Source: Eubacterium callanderi (GTDB lineage: Bacteria > Bacillota > Clostridia > Eubacteriales > Eubacteriaceae). From it: a stretch of 64,000 bases of DNA. This document shows, one piece after another, positions 32,614 to 41,746 of this stretch. The first letter of the stretch is position 1, and the number at the start of each line of letters is the position of its first letter. Below the pieces are notes generated by a model that had not been told where the DNA came from, made no database searches, and saw only the letters and a program-made list of their open reading frames with translations. The stretch lies in the NCBI RefSeq assembly GCF_900142645.1, contig NZ_FRBP01000003.1, positions 124,001 to 188,000 of the forward strand. The letters run 5' to 3'. Both the position numbers and the translations under genes were made by a program.

Positions 32614-34072
32614 GGTTCAGGAACCAAAACCGATGAAGCTCTACACGCGCATCGTCCTGTTTTTTGTGCTGGCGTTCTCCATTCTGCTGGTCATTTCCTT
32701 TGTAATGGTGTTTTATTTTTCCCAGCAAATCGTTTTAAACGAAAACCGGAGCAATCTCATAAAATTCAACAGCTATATCATCAACGTGATCAAGGAAAAC
32801 GAAGAGGCGCTGCTGTCGCTTCCCACCAGCAGCCGGCTGGACTTTATCTCTGAAAAAATATACCCCAATATCAAGGATAATACCTTGATTTCTTATAAAA
32901 TTTCGGATAACTACGGGGATGTGTACCTGTCCTCCGAAGGCGTGGATGAGCTTCTGAACCAGGATAACTTTTCGGAATACAACATTGACATCTTTAAAGT
33001 GCACATTGACAACCCCGCCGACCAGACCGAGGACAACGTGGACGTGGACTCCTTCCGCTACAACAAAAATGAGTATTATTATCTCGGCTCAAGCTATCTT
33101 GTCAGCGACGACTACACTATTTACATCCAGGTCGTAAAAAATCTGAATGACAGCTTTGTCTACATGACTGCCCTGTTCAGTATTCAGATCGCCATCAGCA
33201 TTGTCTGCCTTGCGATCATTATCTTTATCGGGATTTACGGCACCAAGCGCTCTCTTAAGCCGCTGATCGAGATCGCCGAGACCGCTAAAAACATCACAGA
33301 AAACAACCTGAATACCCGTATCAAAGAGACCGGAAACGACGACGAGCTGGATCAGCTCATCAAATCCCTCAACCAGATGATCGGCCAGCTCGAATCAGCC
33401 TTTGACGCTCAGAAGCAGTTTGTCTCAGACGCGTCGCACGAGCTTCGGATTCCTCTGACCGTCATCCAGGGCTACTCGGACATCCTCTCCTCCTGGGGCA
33501 AGGAAAACCCGCAGCTCCTGGAAGAATCTGTGGATTCTATTAACGAAGAGATACAGAATATGAAAAAGCTGGTGGAGGAGCTGCTCCTGATCACCCGCCT
33601 TGAAAACAACTATTTCACACAGAAATTTGAGCCGGCGGACCTAGGCGAGCTTGTCACAAAGGTATACAATGAATGCGAAATGATCGACGCCACCCATTCC
33701 TTTGAGCTGACCCGGGTCGACCACTGTCTGGTAAAATGCAATGAATCGCTCATATTGCAGGCTTTAAGGGCACTTGCCGACAACAGCATGAAATACACCC
33801 CGGCACAGGGAAAAATCTGTTTCAGCTGCACTGAGACGGCAAACAGGTGCATCCTGTCTGTCACCGACACAGGCATCGGCATTCCTGAGAGCGAACTCGA
33901 AAATGTCCGCCGGCGTTTCTTCCGGGTCGACGGCGACCGCTCAAGGGAAACCGGCGGCACAGGCCTTGGCCTCTCCATCATCGAGAGCATTGTAAAACTC
34001 CACCGGGGAGAGCTCGTGATCGAGAGCACCCTGGGACAGGGAACGAATATGAAAATTATTTTAATCCGGTAG
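32600..34072 (+). CDS. Sensor histidine kinase with HAMP domain
   Basis: 490 residues from the ATG at 32600 (GAGGG upstream); an ATG 11 codons later is also possible. Membrane helix about 16-38, extracellular region of about 135 residues, second helix about 175-200, HAMP (SLKPLIEIAETAKNI), HisKA with SDASHELRIPLTVIQ (Ile in place of the usual Thr after the Arg), and HATPase (LADNSMKYTPAQG, DTGIGIP, GGTGLGLSI). It overlaps its regulator gene by 14 bp. Signal unknown. Confidence 0.93.
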   Translation: MSSNRVQEPKPMKLYTRIVLFFVLAFSILLVISFVMVFYFSQQIVLNENRSNLIKFNSYIINVIKENEEALLSLPTSSRLDFISEKIYPNIKDNTLISYKISDNYGDVYLSSEGVDELLNQDNFSEYNIDIFKVHIDNPADQTEDNVDVDSFRYNKNEYYYLGSSYLVSDDYTIYIQVVKNLNDSFVYMTALFSIQIAISIVCLAIIIFIGIYGTKRSLKPLIEIAETAKNITENNLNTRIKETGNDDELDQLIKSLNQMIGQLESAFDAQKQFVSDASHELRIPLTVIQGYSDILSSWGKENPQLLEESVDSINEEIQNMKKLVEELLLITRLENNYFTQKFEPADLGELVTKVYNECEMIDATHSFELTRVDHCLVKCNESLILQALRALADNSMKYTPAQGKICFSCTETANRCILSVTDTGIGIPESELENVRRRFFRVDGDRSRETGGTGLGLSIIESIVKLHRGELVIESTLGQGTNMKIILIR

Positions 34073-34103
34073 AGGGAGGGCAGCGCCCTCTCTCTTTGGT
34101 TTG
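34073..34103 (+). terminator. Terminator after the 32-34 kb kinase
   Basis: AGAGGGAGGGC pairing with GCCCTCTCTCT, then TTTGG repeats; the T-run is interrupted, so efficiency is uncertain. Confidence 0.6.
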
Positions 34104-34195
34104 GTTTCATTTGGTTTGGTTTATATAATGTGTCCGGTTTGCTATCCGGAACCATAACCGGAACCTTGTCCGGTTTACTATCCGGTTTGCTGTCC
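34095..34195. repeat. Short tandem-repeat patch (5-bp and 12-bp units)
   Basis: First a TTTGG-like 5-bp repeat (34095-34123), then five 12-bp units (34133-34192): TCCGGTTTGCTA, TCCGGAACCATA, ACCGGAACCTTG, TCCGGTTTACTA, TCCGGTTTGCTG. Units two and three carry CCGGAACC, the complement of GGTTCCGG, so the array can also fold. No gene covers it. Confidence 0.85.
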
Positions 34196-34234
34196 AGACA
34201 CACATGCTTTTATGCCGTAAAATGGCGTGTGTGC

Positions 34235-35971
34235 TTACCCGGCCACCCGGACCATCGCACCCTCATAAAAGACGCAGAGTCTTCCCCTGCCCGGCGCTGT
34301 CCCCAGATACCTCTGGGCAAGGTCAAGGGCGTTTTCTTCAAAATACTGGAAAAAGACGCGCTTGATCACCTGCTTGGCAGGCTGTCCTGAGAGCGCTGGC
34401 AGACATGCAGCCACAAAGGCTTCGTCCTTCAGCTGCTCAAAGGCCTCTGTTTTTGAGAGGGTTCGGTTTTCAAAAAAACCGGGAAGGGAGCGGTGCCCCT
34501 GCCTGAGATAATCCATTTTGATCAGCTCCCCGAGCATTTCTTTATGGGGCACCTCGACGCCTGAGGCCGTAAATGTCTGCATAATTCCGTAGAGCTGCTC
34601 CTTTGATTTTCCCAGCTCATAGAAGCCTTCCTCCCGCCAATAGTCCGAGAAAGCCTCAAAAAACTCAAAAGGGGAGCCCCAGCACTGGTTTTCAAAAATA
34701 TACTTCAAACTCAGATAAAAGGCGCCGGAATTGTAATAGCGGTCTACCAGATCCTCAATGTCCTTTAAGCGCATAAGCTCGTCTGAGGAGATAAAATCAT
34801 TACTGATCACCTCATAGGGCGGAAAGCTCGCATAGCGGTAATAAAATTTATCCGCTTCTTTTCGGATTTTTGTTCCCTTCAGCAGCTTTAAAAATCCCAG
34901 CTGCAGCATATCCGGCTCAATGGCAATGGTCTCGTCAAAGGATTTTTTAAAAACCGCGTAGGTTTCCTTTGGCAGCCCGGCGATCAGGTCCACGTGCACA
35001 TGGCAGTTTTTAAACCCGATGAGACGTTTCACATATTTCCGGATCTTTTTCAGATCGGTCTTTCGCGTGATGGCCTCCAGCGTTTCATCATGAGTGCTCT
35101 GGATACCGATCTCAAACTGCAGCAGGCCCTTTGGTGCTTTTGCAATTATCTCAAGGAGCTCGTCGTCCAGAAGATCCCCCGCGATCTCAAAATGAAAATT
35201 CGTGGCGCACTTTTTTTCGACCAGGTAAGCGATAATGGCCTTGGTCCGCCGGATATCGACATTGAAGGTGCGGTCCACAAATTTCACCTGCTTTACATCG
35301 TGACGGATGAAAAAATCCAGCTCTCTGAAAACACGCTCAAGGGGCAGAAAGCGCACCTTCTGCAGGGTGGAAGAAAGGCAGTAGGAGCACTGAAAGGGGC
35401 AACCGCGCATGCTTTCATAATAAATGATTTTGTCTGAAACCGGCTGGATATTTTGGTCGTCATAGGGGAAGGGCAGCGCGCCGAGATCCTCGACAATCCC
35501 CACCTTTTCGCCGTTTACATGCGAATGGGACACATTGCGCCCAAACCAGTTGACGTTTTCCATTTTCAGAAGCGGGGTTTTATCCCGGCTCTGCAGTGTC
35601 TCTACAAATTCAGGAAAAACCGTTTCCCCCTCGCCGGAAATAATATAATCCACGAATGGATGCTCCTCCAGAAGGCGCCCGCTGTCATAGGAAACCTCAG
35701 GCCCTCCCCAGAAGACAATGCAGTTGGGCCTGCTCTTTTTCAGCACCTCACTGATTTTTGCAATAAAGTCCATATTCCAGATATAACAGGAAAAGCCATA
35801 ATAATCTCCCTGCATCCTCAAAAGCCTGCCGACCACCACGTTAATCTGGTCGTTAATGGTTACCTCACAGAGCTCGATATTTTCCGCCTGCGCGGCTGCT
35901 TTCAGGGCTCTTATGGCAAGATTGGTGTGCACATATTTTGCATTGACACCCACTAATACACATTTACTCAT
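34235..35971 (-). CDS. B12-binding-domain radical SAM protein, DUF4080 family
   Basis: 578 residues. N-terminal cobalamin-binding-type Rossmann domain (about 1-130: VGVNAKYVHTNLAIRAL, WGGPEVSYDSG, ISGEGE), then a radical SAM barrel with the cluster motif RGCPFQCSYC (CxxxCxxC, about 190-200), then a C-terminal DUF4080 region of about 170 residues. The reaction is unknown; related B12-radical SAM enzymes perform methylations and cyclisations. The gene stands alone, divergent from nothing obvious, with the repeat patch at its 3' end. Confidence 0.9.
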   Translation of the reverse strand: MSKCVLVGVNAKYVHTNLAIRALKAAAQAENIELCEVTINDQINVVVGRLLRMQGDYYGFSCYIWNMDFIAKISEVLKKSRPNCIVFWGGPEVSYDSGRLLEEHPFVDYIISGEGETVFPEFVETLQSRDKTPLLKMENVNWFGRNVSHSHVNGEKVGIVEDLGALPFPYDDQNIQPVSDKIIYYESMRGCPFQCSYCLSSTLQKVRFLPLERVFRELDFFIRHDVKQVKFVDRTFNVDIRRTKAIIAYLVEKKCATNFHFEIAGDLLDDELLEIIAKAPKGLLQFEIGIQSTHDETLEAITRKTDLKKIRKYVKRLIGFKNCHVHVDLIAGLPKETYAVFKKSFDETIAIEPDMLQLGFLKLLKGTKIRKEADKFYYRYASFPPYEVISNDFISSDELMRLKDIEDLVDRYYNSGAFYLSLKYIFENQCWGSPFEFFEAFSDYWREEGFYELGKSKEQLYGIMQTFTASGVEVPHKEMLGELIKMDYLRQGHRSLPGFFENRTLSKTEAFEQLKDEAFVAACLPALSGQPAKQVIKRVFFQYFEENALDLAQRYLGTAPGRGRLCVFYEGAMVRVAG

Positions 35972-35988
35972 TTGTTTCCTCTTTTACA

Positions 35989-36028
35989 GAAAAATCCCGA
36001 AACATGCAGCACACGTTTCGGGACAATT
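35989..36028 (-). terminator. Terminator of ychF
   Basis: Minus-strand hairpin TCCCGAAAC with GTTTCGGGA around an 11-base loop, then TTTTTCTG. Confidence 0.8.
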
Positions 36029-36031
36029 TTA

Positions 36032-37117
36032 TTATACATTAAACCTGAAAAATGTGACATCGCCATCCTGCATGACGTAGTCCTTACCCTCGATCCGGGT
36101 CACTCCAAGTTCTTTGGCCTTGACGTCCGAGCCGGCTTCCACCAGCTGTTCATAGGTTGTAATCTCAGCCCGGATAAAGCCCCGCTCAATATCGGAATGG
36201 ATCTTTCCGGCTGCCTGCGGCGCTTTTGTGCCCTTTCGGATGGTCCAGGCGCGTGTTTCCTCTGGCCCGGCAGTCAGGAAGGTGATCAGGCCCAGCAGCT
36301 TGTAACCCGCGCGGATAACCTGATCCAGCCCAGAGGCTTCAAGTCCCAGATCTGTCAGGAACAGGGCTTTTTCCTCATCGTCGAGCTCAGCGATCTCTTC
36401 CTCGATCTTGGCGGAAATTTTGATGACCTCACGGTTATCGCCGGACACCTTTTCTTTTAAGGCTTTGACCATGGCGTTATCTGAAATCAGATCATCCTCA
36501 GACACATTGGCGATGTACAGGACCGGCTTTGTCGAAATGAGCTGGAGCCCGGAAACATACTGCCATTCATCCTCCGAAAAATCCGTATCCAGGGGCATTC
36601 TTCCCGCTTCCAGAATGGCCTTCAGCTTTTCCAGAATTTCGAGGTTCGCCCTTTCAGCTTTATCGCCCTTTGCGGCTTTACGCGTTTTTTCAACCCGGCG
36701 GTCTACCATTTCCAGGTCGGCTAAAATCAGCTCAAGGTTGATGGTTTCAAGGTCGTCCAGAGGGTCGATCTTTCCCTCGACATGAACGACATTCTCGTCC
36801 TCAAAGCAGCGGACCACATGGGCGATGGCATCGACCTCACGGATATGGGACAAAAACTTGTTGCCCAGACCCTCGCCCTTGCTGGCGCCTCGGACCAGGC
36901 CCGCAATGTCCACAAATTCAATGGTGGTGGGCACCACTCTCTTGGACTGATACATTTTCTCAAGCACTTCCAGCCGTTCATCCGGTACGGTCACCACCCC
37001 TACATTGGGGTCGATGGTACAAAAGGGATAGTTGGCGGATTCTGCGCCGGCTTTTGTTATCGCATTAAAAATTGTACTTTTACCGACGTTGGGTAATCCG
37101 ACAATTCCAATTTTCAT
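36032..37117 (-). CDS. ychF: Redox-regulated P-loop ATPase YchF
   Basis: 361 residues (family about 363). Obg-related NTPase: [13 protein letters not shown] (G1), [17 protein letters not shown] (G3), and a G4-region altered from NKxD, the known reason YchF prefers ATP. C-terminal TGS-like domain with [19 protein letters not shown]. Binds ribosomes and influences translation fidelity and stress responses. Confidence 0.96.
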   Translation of the reverse strand: MKIGIVGLPNVGKSTIFNAITKAGAESANYPFCTIDPNVGVVTVPDERLEVLEKMYQSKRVVPTTIEFVDIAGLVRGASKGEGLGNKFLSHIREVDAIAHVVRCFEDENVVHVEGKIDPLDDLETINLELILADLEMVDRRVEKTRKAAKGDKAERANLEILEKLKAILEAGRMPLDTDFSEDEWQYVSGLQLISTKPVLYIANVSEDDLISDNAMVKALKEKVSGDNREVIKISAKIEEEIAELDDEEKALFLTDLGLEASGLDQVIRAGYKLLGLITFLTAGPEETRAWTIRKGTKAPQAAGKIHSDIERGFIRAEITTYEQLVEAGSDVKAKELGVTRIEGKDYVMQDGDVTFFRFNV

Positions 37118-37210
37118 CTGTATACCTCTCTTTTTACAATTCGGTGTTTGTTAACTTTATAATTATACAATAGGAAAAGCATAATCGCAAGCGGACACGC
37201 CCCATAAACA

Positions 37211-37245
37211 AAGAAAAAGGACCGAATAAATATCCGGCCCCTTGC
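37211..37245 (-). terminator. Terminator of the rplU-rsfS cluster
   Basis: Minus-strand GGGCCG/CGGTCC stem with a 10-base loop, followed by a T-rich stretch. The stem is short and has one G-T pair. Confidence 0.55.
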
Positions 37246-37599
37246 TTATTCAAAGGCAGAAGGTCTTGTTCCGTCTTTCCAGAGGCGTTCCAGGTTGTAG
37301 AACTGGCGTTCCTCTGCGTGGAAGATATGGACGATCACGTCATAATAGTCCAGTAAAATCCAGCGGGCTTCCCGTTCGCCCTCAATGCTTTTCGGGACAA
37401 TACCAAGCTTTTCGGCTTCATATTCAACGTTGTCGGCAATGGCCTTAACCTGGCGTTCCGAATTACCGCTGGCGATGACAAAATAATCGCCCAGGGTCGA
37501 AACCTCCGCAATATCAATGATTTCAACGTCGGTTCCATTCTTAGCGTCAATCCACTCTTTTACTTTTTCTGCAAACTCTTTTGGTTCGATATCAATCAC
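37246..37599 (-). CDS. rsfS: Ribosomal silencing factor RsfS
   Basis: 117 residues. Binds ribosomal protein uL14 and blocks subunit joining in starvation. DUF143 core: GTDVEIIDIAEVSTLGDYFVIASG split near 19-42, ERQVKAIADNVE and WILLDYYDVIVHIFH. The frame opens at GTG overlapping the yqeK stop; AAGGAG is immediately adjacent to it, so the exact start is uncertain. Last gene of the conserved cluster. Confidence 0.93.
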   Translation of the reverse strand: MIDIEPKEFAEKVKEWIDAKNGTDVEIIDIAEVSTLGDYFVIASGNSERQVKAIADNVEYEAEKLGIVPKSIEGEREARWILLDYYDVIVHIFHAEERQFYNLERLWKDGTRPSAFE

Positions 37600-38186
37600 T
37601 CCTTTTCATTTTTCTCACGATCCATTTTTTCCAGGATCAAATAATTACGTGCCGAGACAGTCCTTTCGTGAATCAGGCCGCCAATTCCGCTGATATAGCG
37701 GATGGTGTTGGTCAGCGCCTGGATCATCGCGTCATCCAGATTTTCAAAAGCCATCTTCCTGAGCTTATCCACGCCCGGGTAACTGCGCCCAGGCTCGATA
37801 AAATCAGCGAGATAGATAATTTTTTCGAGCACACTCATGTTTTTGCGCCCGGTTGTGTGGTATTTGATGGCGCCGAGGATTTCCTTGTTCTCAATGCCGT
37901 ATTCCGTCCGGGCCACCACTGCCCCTACGGGGCCGTGCAGCAGCTGCGGCTCACGCCGGGTGATCTCATCCACATTGAGGTAATGCCGCTCCGCTGTTGC
38001 CAGAAGCTCTGCGTCACTGTAATTTTTGGCACAGTCGTGCAGCAGGGCCGCGTATTTCACCTTGTTCGCGTCACAGGGATAGATTTCTGCCAGCTTCAAG
38101 GCTGAGTCCACCACGTTTAAGGTGTGCTCATAACGCTTGGGCTTTAGTTCTTTTTTTAATTTTTTTTGAATTTCCGCAACATTCAT
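37596..38186 (-). CDS. yqeK: YqeK-type HD-domain bis(nucleosyl)tetraphosphatase
   Basis: 196 residues. HD hydrolase motifs: RYEHTLNVVDSA (His), LLHDCAKNYSD (HD), and the IIYLADFIEPGR segment. Members cleave diadenosine tetraphosphate symmetrically. ATGA overlap with nadD and 4-bp overlap with rsfS. Confidence 0.92.
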   Translation of the reverse strand: MNVAEIQKKLKKELKPKRYEHTLNVVDSALKLAEIYPCDANKVKYAALLHDCAKNYSDAELLATAERHYLNVDEITRREPQLLHGPVGAVVARTEYGIENKEILGAIKYHTTGRKNMSVLEKIIYLADFIEPGRSYPGVDKLRKMAFENLDDAMIQALTNTIRYISGIGGLIHERTVSARNYLILEKMDREKNEKE

Positions 38187-38812
38187 TCTGCATCTCCCTG
38201 AGACGGCTTCGCCAAATAAAGCTGATTTTCAATAATATACTGCTCCACCGTTTCTGGCAGAAGGTATTTTATGGAATAACCATTCTTCACCCTTCCCCGT
38301 ATATCGGAGGAAGCGATGTCCATTTCTGAGGTAAATAGTTTATAGATCCTGGCGCCGTAAATTTCCTGGAGCTCCTCGATCCGCGCGTCCAGCTTGTTGT
38401 GTGAATAGCCCGGCCTGAAGGTCGTGATAAAATTGACAGAGGCCAGCAACTCTGGTGCTCCCTTCCAAAGCGTGATCTCAAACATAATATCCGCGCCGGT
38501 GATAAAATAAAACGCACTCTCCGGATAAGTCTGCTTGATCTGCTCGATGGTATCGACGGTGTAGGTCATTCCTGGCCGGTCGATCTCAATGGACAGCACT
38601 TCAAAATAAGGGTTGGACCGGGTCGCGAGCTCCACCATTTTCAGGCGGTGCCTGCGGTCAATCTCCTTATCCATCTCTTTAAAAGGATTGTTGCCGGCAG
38701 GTATAAACAGCACCTTATCCAGACCATACTGGTCTCTGGCCGATTCTGCCAGCAAAAGGTGTCCGGTATGAACCGGATTAAAGCTCCCGCCTAATAAGCC
38801 TATTTTTTCCAT
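38183..38812 (-). CDS. nadD: Nicotinate-nucleotide adenylyltransferase
   Basis: 209 residues. Makes deamido-NAD from NaMN and ATP. Motifs: GLLGGSFNPVHTGHL (GxFxPxHxGH, about 5-19), FIPAGNNPFK, and the C-terminal SSDIRGRVKNG (ISSTxIR-type, about 167). GAGGTAAGT precedes the ATG. Follows yhbY by 18 bp. Confidence 0.95.
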   Translation of the reverse strand: MEKIGLLGGSFNPVHTGHLLLAESARDQYGLDKVLFIPAGNNPFKEMDKEIDRRHRLKMVELATRSNPYFEVLSIEIDRPGMTYTVDTIEQIKQTYPESAFYFITGADIMFEITLWKGAPELLASVNFITTFRPGYSHNKLDARIEELQEIYGARIYKLFTSEMDIASSDIRGRVKNGYSIKYLLPETVEQYIIENQLYLAKPSQGDAE

Positions 38813-38830
38813 ACTTACCTCTTTAAAAAG

Positions 38831-39160
38831 CTACCGTTTGTTTTTCTTCTTCAGTGTCTTAGAATTTTTGGACGGCACTTCTATCTTTGTTTTCAAAAGA
38901 TTCTTTTTATATAATATGAATTTATTGCCGATGGTGCAGACAATCTCTGACCTAGTCGCCTCGGCCAGTTTCCGGGCGGCATCTTCCACCTCTTCCATGG
39001 AATTCTGCTGGATTTTCCCCTTTATCAGCTCTCTGGCCACAATGGCGTCTCTTGTCTGCTGAATAACCTCAGGGGTAATCCCGTCTTTTCCGATAAAAAT
39101 AATATCGGGAATGTCCATGGCAAGCTTTCTCAAATAGCTTCTCTGTTTACTTGTTAGCAT
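38831..39160 (-). CDS. yhbY: YhbY/CRS1-type RNA-binding protein
   Basis: 109 residues. CRM domain: LTSKQRSYLRKLA at the start and IIFIGKDGITPEVIQQTRDA (about 21-40), ending in a basic tail (KTLKKKNKR). Associates with pre-50S particles. Between obgE and nadD. Confidence 0.92.
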   Translation of the reverse strand: MLTSKQRSYLRKLAMDIPDIIFIGKDGITPEVIQQTRDAIVARELIKGKIQQNSMEEVEDAARKLAEATRSEIVCTIGNKFILYKKNLLKTKIEVPSKNSKTLKKKNKR

Positions 39161-39197
39161 ATTTCTCTCTTTCTATTATAGCATATCTCGCTCAATT

Positions 39198-40478
39198 TTA
39201 TTTAAAATATTCAAACTCAATATCCTGGAGCCGGACAGTGTCCTCGTCCTGTATCCCCATTTCCTCAAGCTTTTTGAATATCCCCTTATCCTTAAGCACT
39301 CTCTGAAAATATCCAATGGAGTCAAAGTCCTCAAAATTGACGGAATTGATCAGCCGCTCAAAATCACCTTCGACCACATAGACATCGCCCTCCTTGTGTA
39401 CTGTGAAGGGTTCTTCATCAAAATCAGCCTTGTACACCACATCCTCGTCGGCTTCCACCTCAAAGATCGGCTCAACCTCGCCAATTTCGTCCAGCAGCTG
39501 AATCACACGGCTCAGCAGGGCGTCAATGCCTTTTCCTGTAGCGGCGGATATGGGGAATACCTCATAGCCCATCGCTTCAAATTCTGACACCAAAAGCTCC
39601 AGCTCTTCAGGATCCGCGATCAGGTCGGTCTTATTCAGGGCCACCACCTGCATTCTCTGTGCCAGGCGCTCATTGTATTCTTTTAATTCTTCATTAATCG
39701 CTTTAAAATCCGCCAGAGGGTCCCGGCCTTCACTGCCCGAGGCATCCAGCATATGGATTAAAAGCTTCGTCCGCTCAACATGGCGCAAAAACTGGATTCC
39801 CAGGCCGGTGCCCTCATGGGCGCCCTCAATAATGCCCGGAATATCCGCGATGACAAAGGGATCGTAATCCTTCCACGCTGCCACGCCAAGGTTTGGAACA
39901 ATGGTCGTGAAATGGTAATTCGCGATTTTTGGCTTGGCGGCTGTTACCATGGACAAAAAGGTTGATTTCCCAACATTTGGGAAGCCCAGCAGTCCAACGT
40001 CTGCCAAAAGCTTTAATTCCAGCACCAGGGTTCTCTCCTGGCCCTTTACACCGCCCTGGGCAAAGCGCGGGGCCTGCCTGGTGGAGGTCGAGAAATTCAT
40101 GTTCCCAAGTCCGCCCCGGCCGCCCTGGGCCACGATACAGGATTCGCCGTCCTCGCTTAAATCACAGAGAATCCGGCCAGTTGTCTTATCCTTGACTACT
40201 GTGCCTACCGGCACCTTTATGAGCAGGTCCTCACCGGATTTACCGGTCGAGCGGCCTCCGGTCCCATTGCCGCCGCTTTCCGCCTTGTATTTTTTTCGGT
40301 ATTTAAACGCCAGCAGCGTTCTCAGGCCGTTATTGGCCTGGACAATAACATTGCCTCCCCGGCCGCCGTTTCCGCCGTCTGGCCCGCCGTTCGGGACGTA
40401 TTTCTCACGGCGGAAGCTCATTCCGCCATGACCACCGTTGCCGGCAGTTACATATATCTGCGCTTGATCAACAAACAT
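39198..40478 (-). CDS. obgE: GTPase Obg (CgtA)
   Basis: 426 residues. N-terminal glycine-rich Obg fold (GNGGHGGMSFRREKYVPNGG, about 13-32), central G domain (GFPNVGKSTFLS, DIPGIIEGAHEGTGLG, NKTD near 285), and C-terminal OCT domain with FEVEADEDVVY. Needed for 50S maturation and stress control. Separated from rpmA by a terminator. Confidence 0.97.
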   Translation of the reverse strand: MFVDQAQIYVTAGNGGHGGMSFRREKYVPNGGPDGGNGGRGGNVIVQANNGLRTLLAFKYRKKYKAESGGNGTGGRSTGKSGEDLLIKVPVGTVVKDKTTGRILCDLSEDGESCIVAQGGRGGLGNMNFSTSTRQAPRFAQGGVKGQERTLVLELKLLADVGLLGFPNVGKSTFLSMVTAAKPKIANYHFTTIVPNLGVAAWKDYDPFVIADIPGIIEGAHEGTGLGIQFLRHVERTKLLIHMLDASGSEGRDPLADFKAINEELKEYNERLAQRMQVVALNKTDLIADPEELELLVSEFEAMGYEVFPISAATGKGIDALLSRVIQLLDEIGEVEPIFEVEADEDVVYKADFDEEPFTVHKEGDVYVVEGDFERLINSVNFEDFDSIGYFQRVLKDKGIFKKLEEMGIQDEDTVRLQDIEFEYFK

Positions 40479-40519
40479 TATAGCACCTCATTTCCAATGT
40501 TTATATACCCATATATAAG

Positions 40520-40557
40520 AAAAACCTCTTATCATAAAAATACAATAAGAGGTTTTT
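40520..40557 (-). terminator. Terminator between rpmA and obgE
   Basis: AAAAACCTCTTAT and its perfect complement around a 12-base loop, with T-run. It likely lowers transcription of obgE and later genes relative to the ribosomal protein genes. Confidence 0.85.
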
Positions 40558-40586
40558 GAACTTATTCGACTGTCGTCCTAAAAGAA

Positions 40587-40874
40587 CTACATTGCTTCTC
40601 GAGGATAAATGCTGACCTGTTTCTTGTCTTTGCCTTTACGTTCGAAAGTTACGACACCGTCACACATCGCAAATAAAGTATCATCGCCACCGCGGCCTAC
40701 GTTCTTGCCAGGATGAATATGAGTTCCTCTCTGTCTTACTAAAATGTTACCAGCCAATACGAACTGACCGTCTCCTCTTTTAACGCCAAGACGTTTGGAT
40801 TCACTGTCACGACCGTTTCTAGAACTACCTACCCCTTTTTTGTGGGCAAACAGTTGAAGGTTCATTTTAATCAT
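40587..40874 (-). CDS. rpmA: Ribosomal protein bL27 with cleavable N-terminus
   Basis: 95 residues from the ATG at 40874, chosen for AGGAGG eight to nine bases upstream. The protein begins MIKMNLQLF then AHKKGVGSS. In Firmicutes the short N-terminal extension is removed by Prp between Phe and Ala, exposing the functional end near the peptidyl-transferase centre. The prp gene is the next one upstream, which supports this reading. Confidence 0.96.
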   Translation of the reverse strand: MIKMNLQLFAHKKGVGSSRNGRDSESKRLGVKRGDGQFVLAGNILVRQRGTHIHPGKNVGRGGDDTLFAMCDGVVTFERKGKDKKQVSIYPREAM

Positions 40875-40889
40875 TATTTTCACCTCCTG

Positions 40890-41216
40890 TTAATTATCAA
40901 TTATTTTAACATAATCTCTGTAAGCGGCTTCTGTGGCACACAGCCCCAAATGGAAGGTATCCATCAGGGCGTCCGCCTGGATTTTCTGCACTGGGTCTTT
41001 GATCTCAGGAATTTCAAAGGAAGTATAGCCTTCCTCCACCTGGCGGTTTAAATCTTTCAAACCAACGATCTCACTCAGACCATTCAATATGCTGATGGTT
41101 AAGATCGAAACCCCTGCACATACAATATCTTCGCCTGAATCCGCATATTCTCCATGTCCGGATACCTCTACTTTTCGTATTGTATCCCGGTCTCTCTCAA
41201 AAGTTACTGTAATCAT
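40890..41216 (-). CDS. prp: Ribosomal-processing cysteine protease Prp
   Basis: 108 residues. Family signature SGHGEYADSGEDIVCAGVS (about 19-37) with catalytic H21 and C33. Trims the N-terminal extension of bL27. Located between rplU (overlap of 1 base) and rpmA (15 bp), the standard arrangement. Confidence 0.95.
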   Translation of the reverse strand: MITVTFERDRDTIRKVEVSGHGEYADSGEDIVCAGVSILTISILNGLSEIVGLKDLNRQVEEGYTSFEIPEIKDPVQKIQADALMDTFHLGLCATEAAYRDYVKIIDN

Positions 41217-41530
41217 TACGCTTCAATTGCTGTAATTTTAACTTTCATAAATGGCTGTCTGTGGCCCTGTTTTTTACGGTAATCTTTTTTAGATTTGTAT
41301 TTATAAACAATTACCTTTGAAGCCTTAGCGACTTCTAAAACTTCGCCTTTAACCACTGCATTTTCAACAACCGGAGTACCAACGGTTAATTCACCGTCCT
41401 TGTTTACAGCTAAAACTTCGTCAAAAGCAATATCTTTTGCGCCGTCTTCGAGATTGATTTTTTCAATTTCGATCACATCGTCCTGCTGAACACGGTACTG
41501 TTTACCACCTGTTTTAATGATTGCGTACAT
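41216..41530 (-). CDS. rplU: Ribosomal protein bL21
   Basis: 104 residues. Opens with [14 protein letters not shown] and ends with the [22 protein letters not shown]-binding segment. First gene of the cluster, preceded by GAGGAGGTGTTTTT. Confidence 0.97.
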   Translation of the reverse strand: MYAIIKTGGKQYRVQQDDVIEIEKINLEDGAKDIAFDEVLAVNKDGELTVGTPVVENAVVKGEVLEVAKASKVIVYKYKSKKDYRKKQGHRQPFMKVKITAIEA

Positions 41531-41625
41531 AATAAAAACACCTCCTCATACCAGTCTCGCCACGAAAGGTGCATTTCTGACTTATAACCTTACATGTGCG
41601 GCTTCATAACTCGTTAATCATAACA
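41531..41625 (-). promoter_or_regulatory. Probable L21 leader RNA region
   Basis: The 95 bases before rplU on the minus strand are GC-richer and more structured than flanking AT-rich spacer, with the small arms GTGCACCTTTC / GTGGCGAGAC. Firmicutes usually have an autoregulatory L21 leader here. The match is by position and general look only. Confidence 0.4.
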
Positions 41626-41746
41626 CATGCTCAAAGTCTTTGTCAATCACAAATAAAAAATTTTTCTTTTTAAAACGCAGGTACTTTCTTTTTAATGTAA
41701 TTATGCTAAAATAGACCCATTACTATTTTTGACAAAGGAAGCCAAA

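Noticed and set aside
34130-34200. CRISPR-like array at the 12-bp repeats
   Set aside because: Units are 12 bp, contiguous and without spacers; no cas genes.
34196-34235. CACACATGC / GCGTGTGTG hairpin as terminator of the radical SAM gene
   Set aside because: Stem has a mismatch and there is no T-run on the minus strand.
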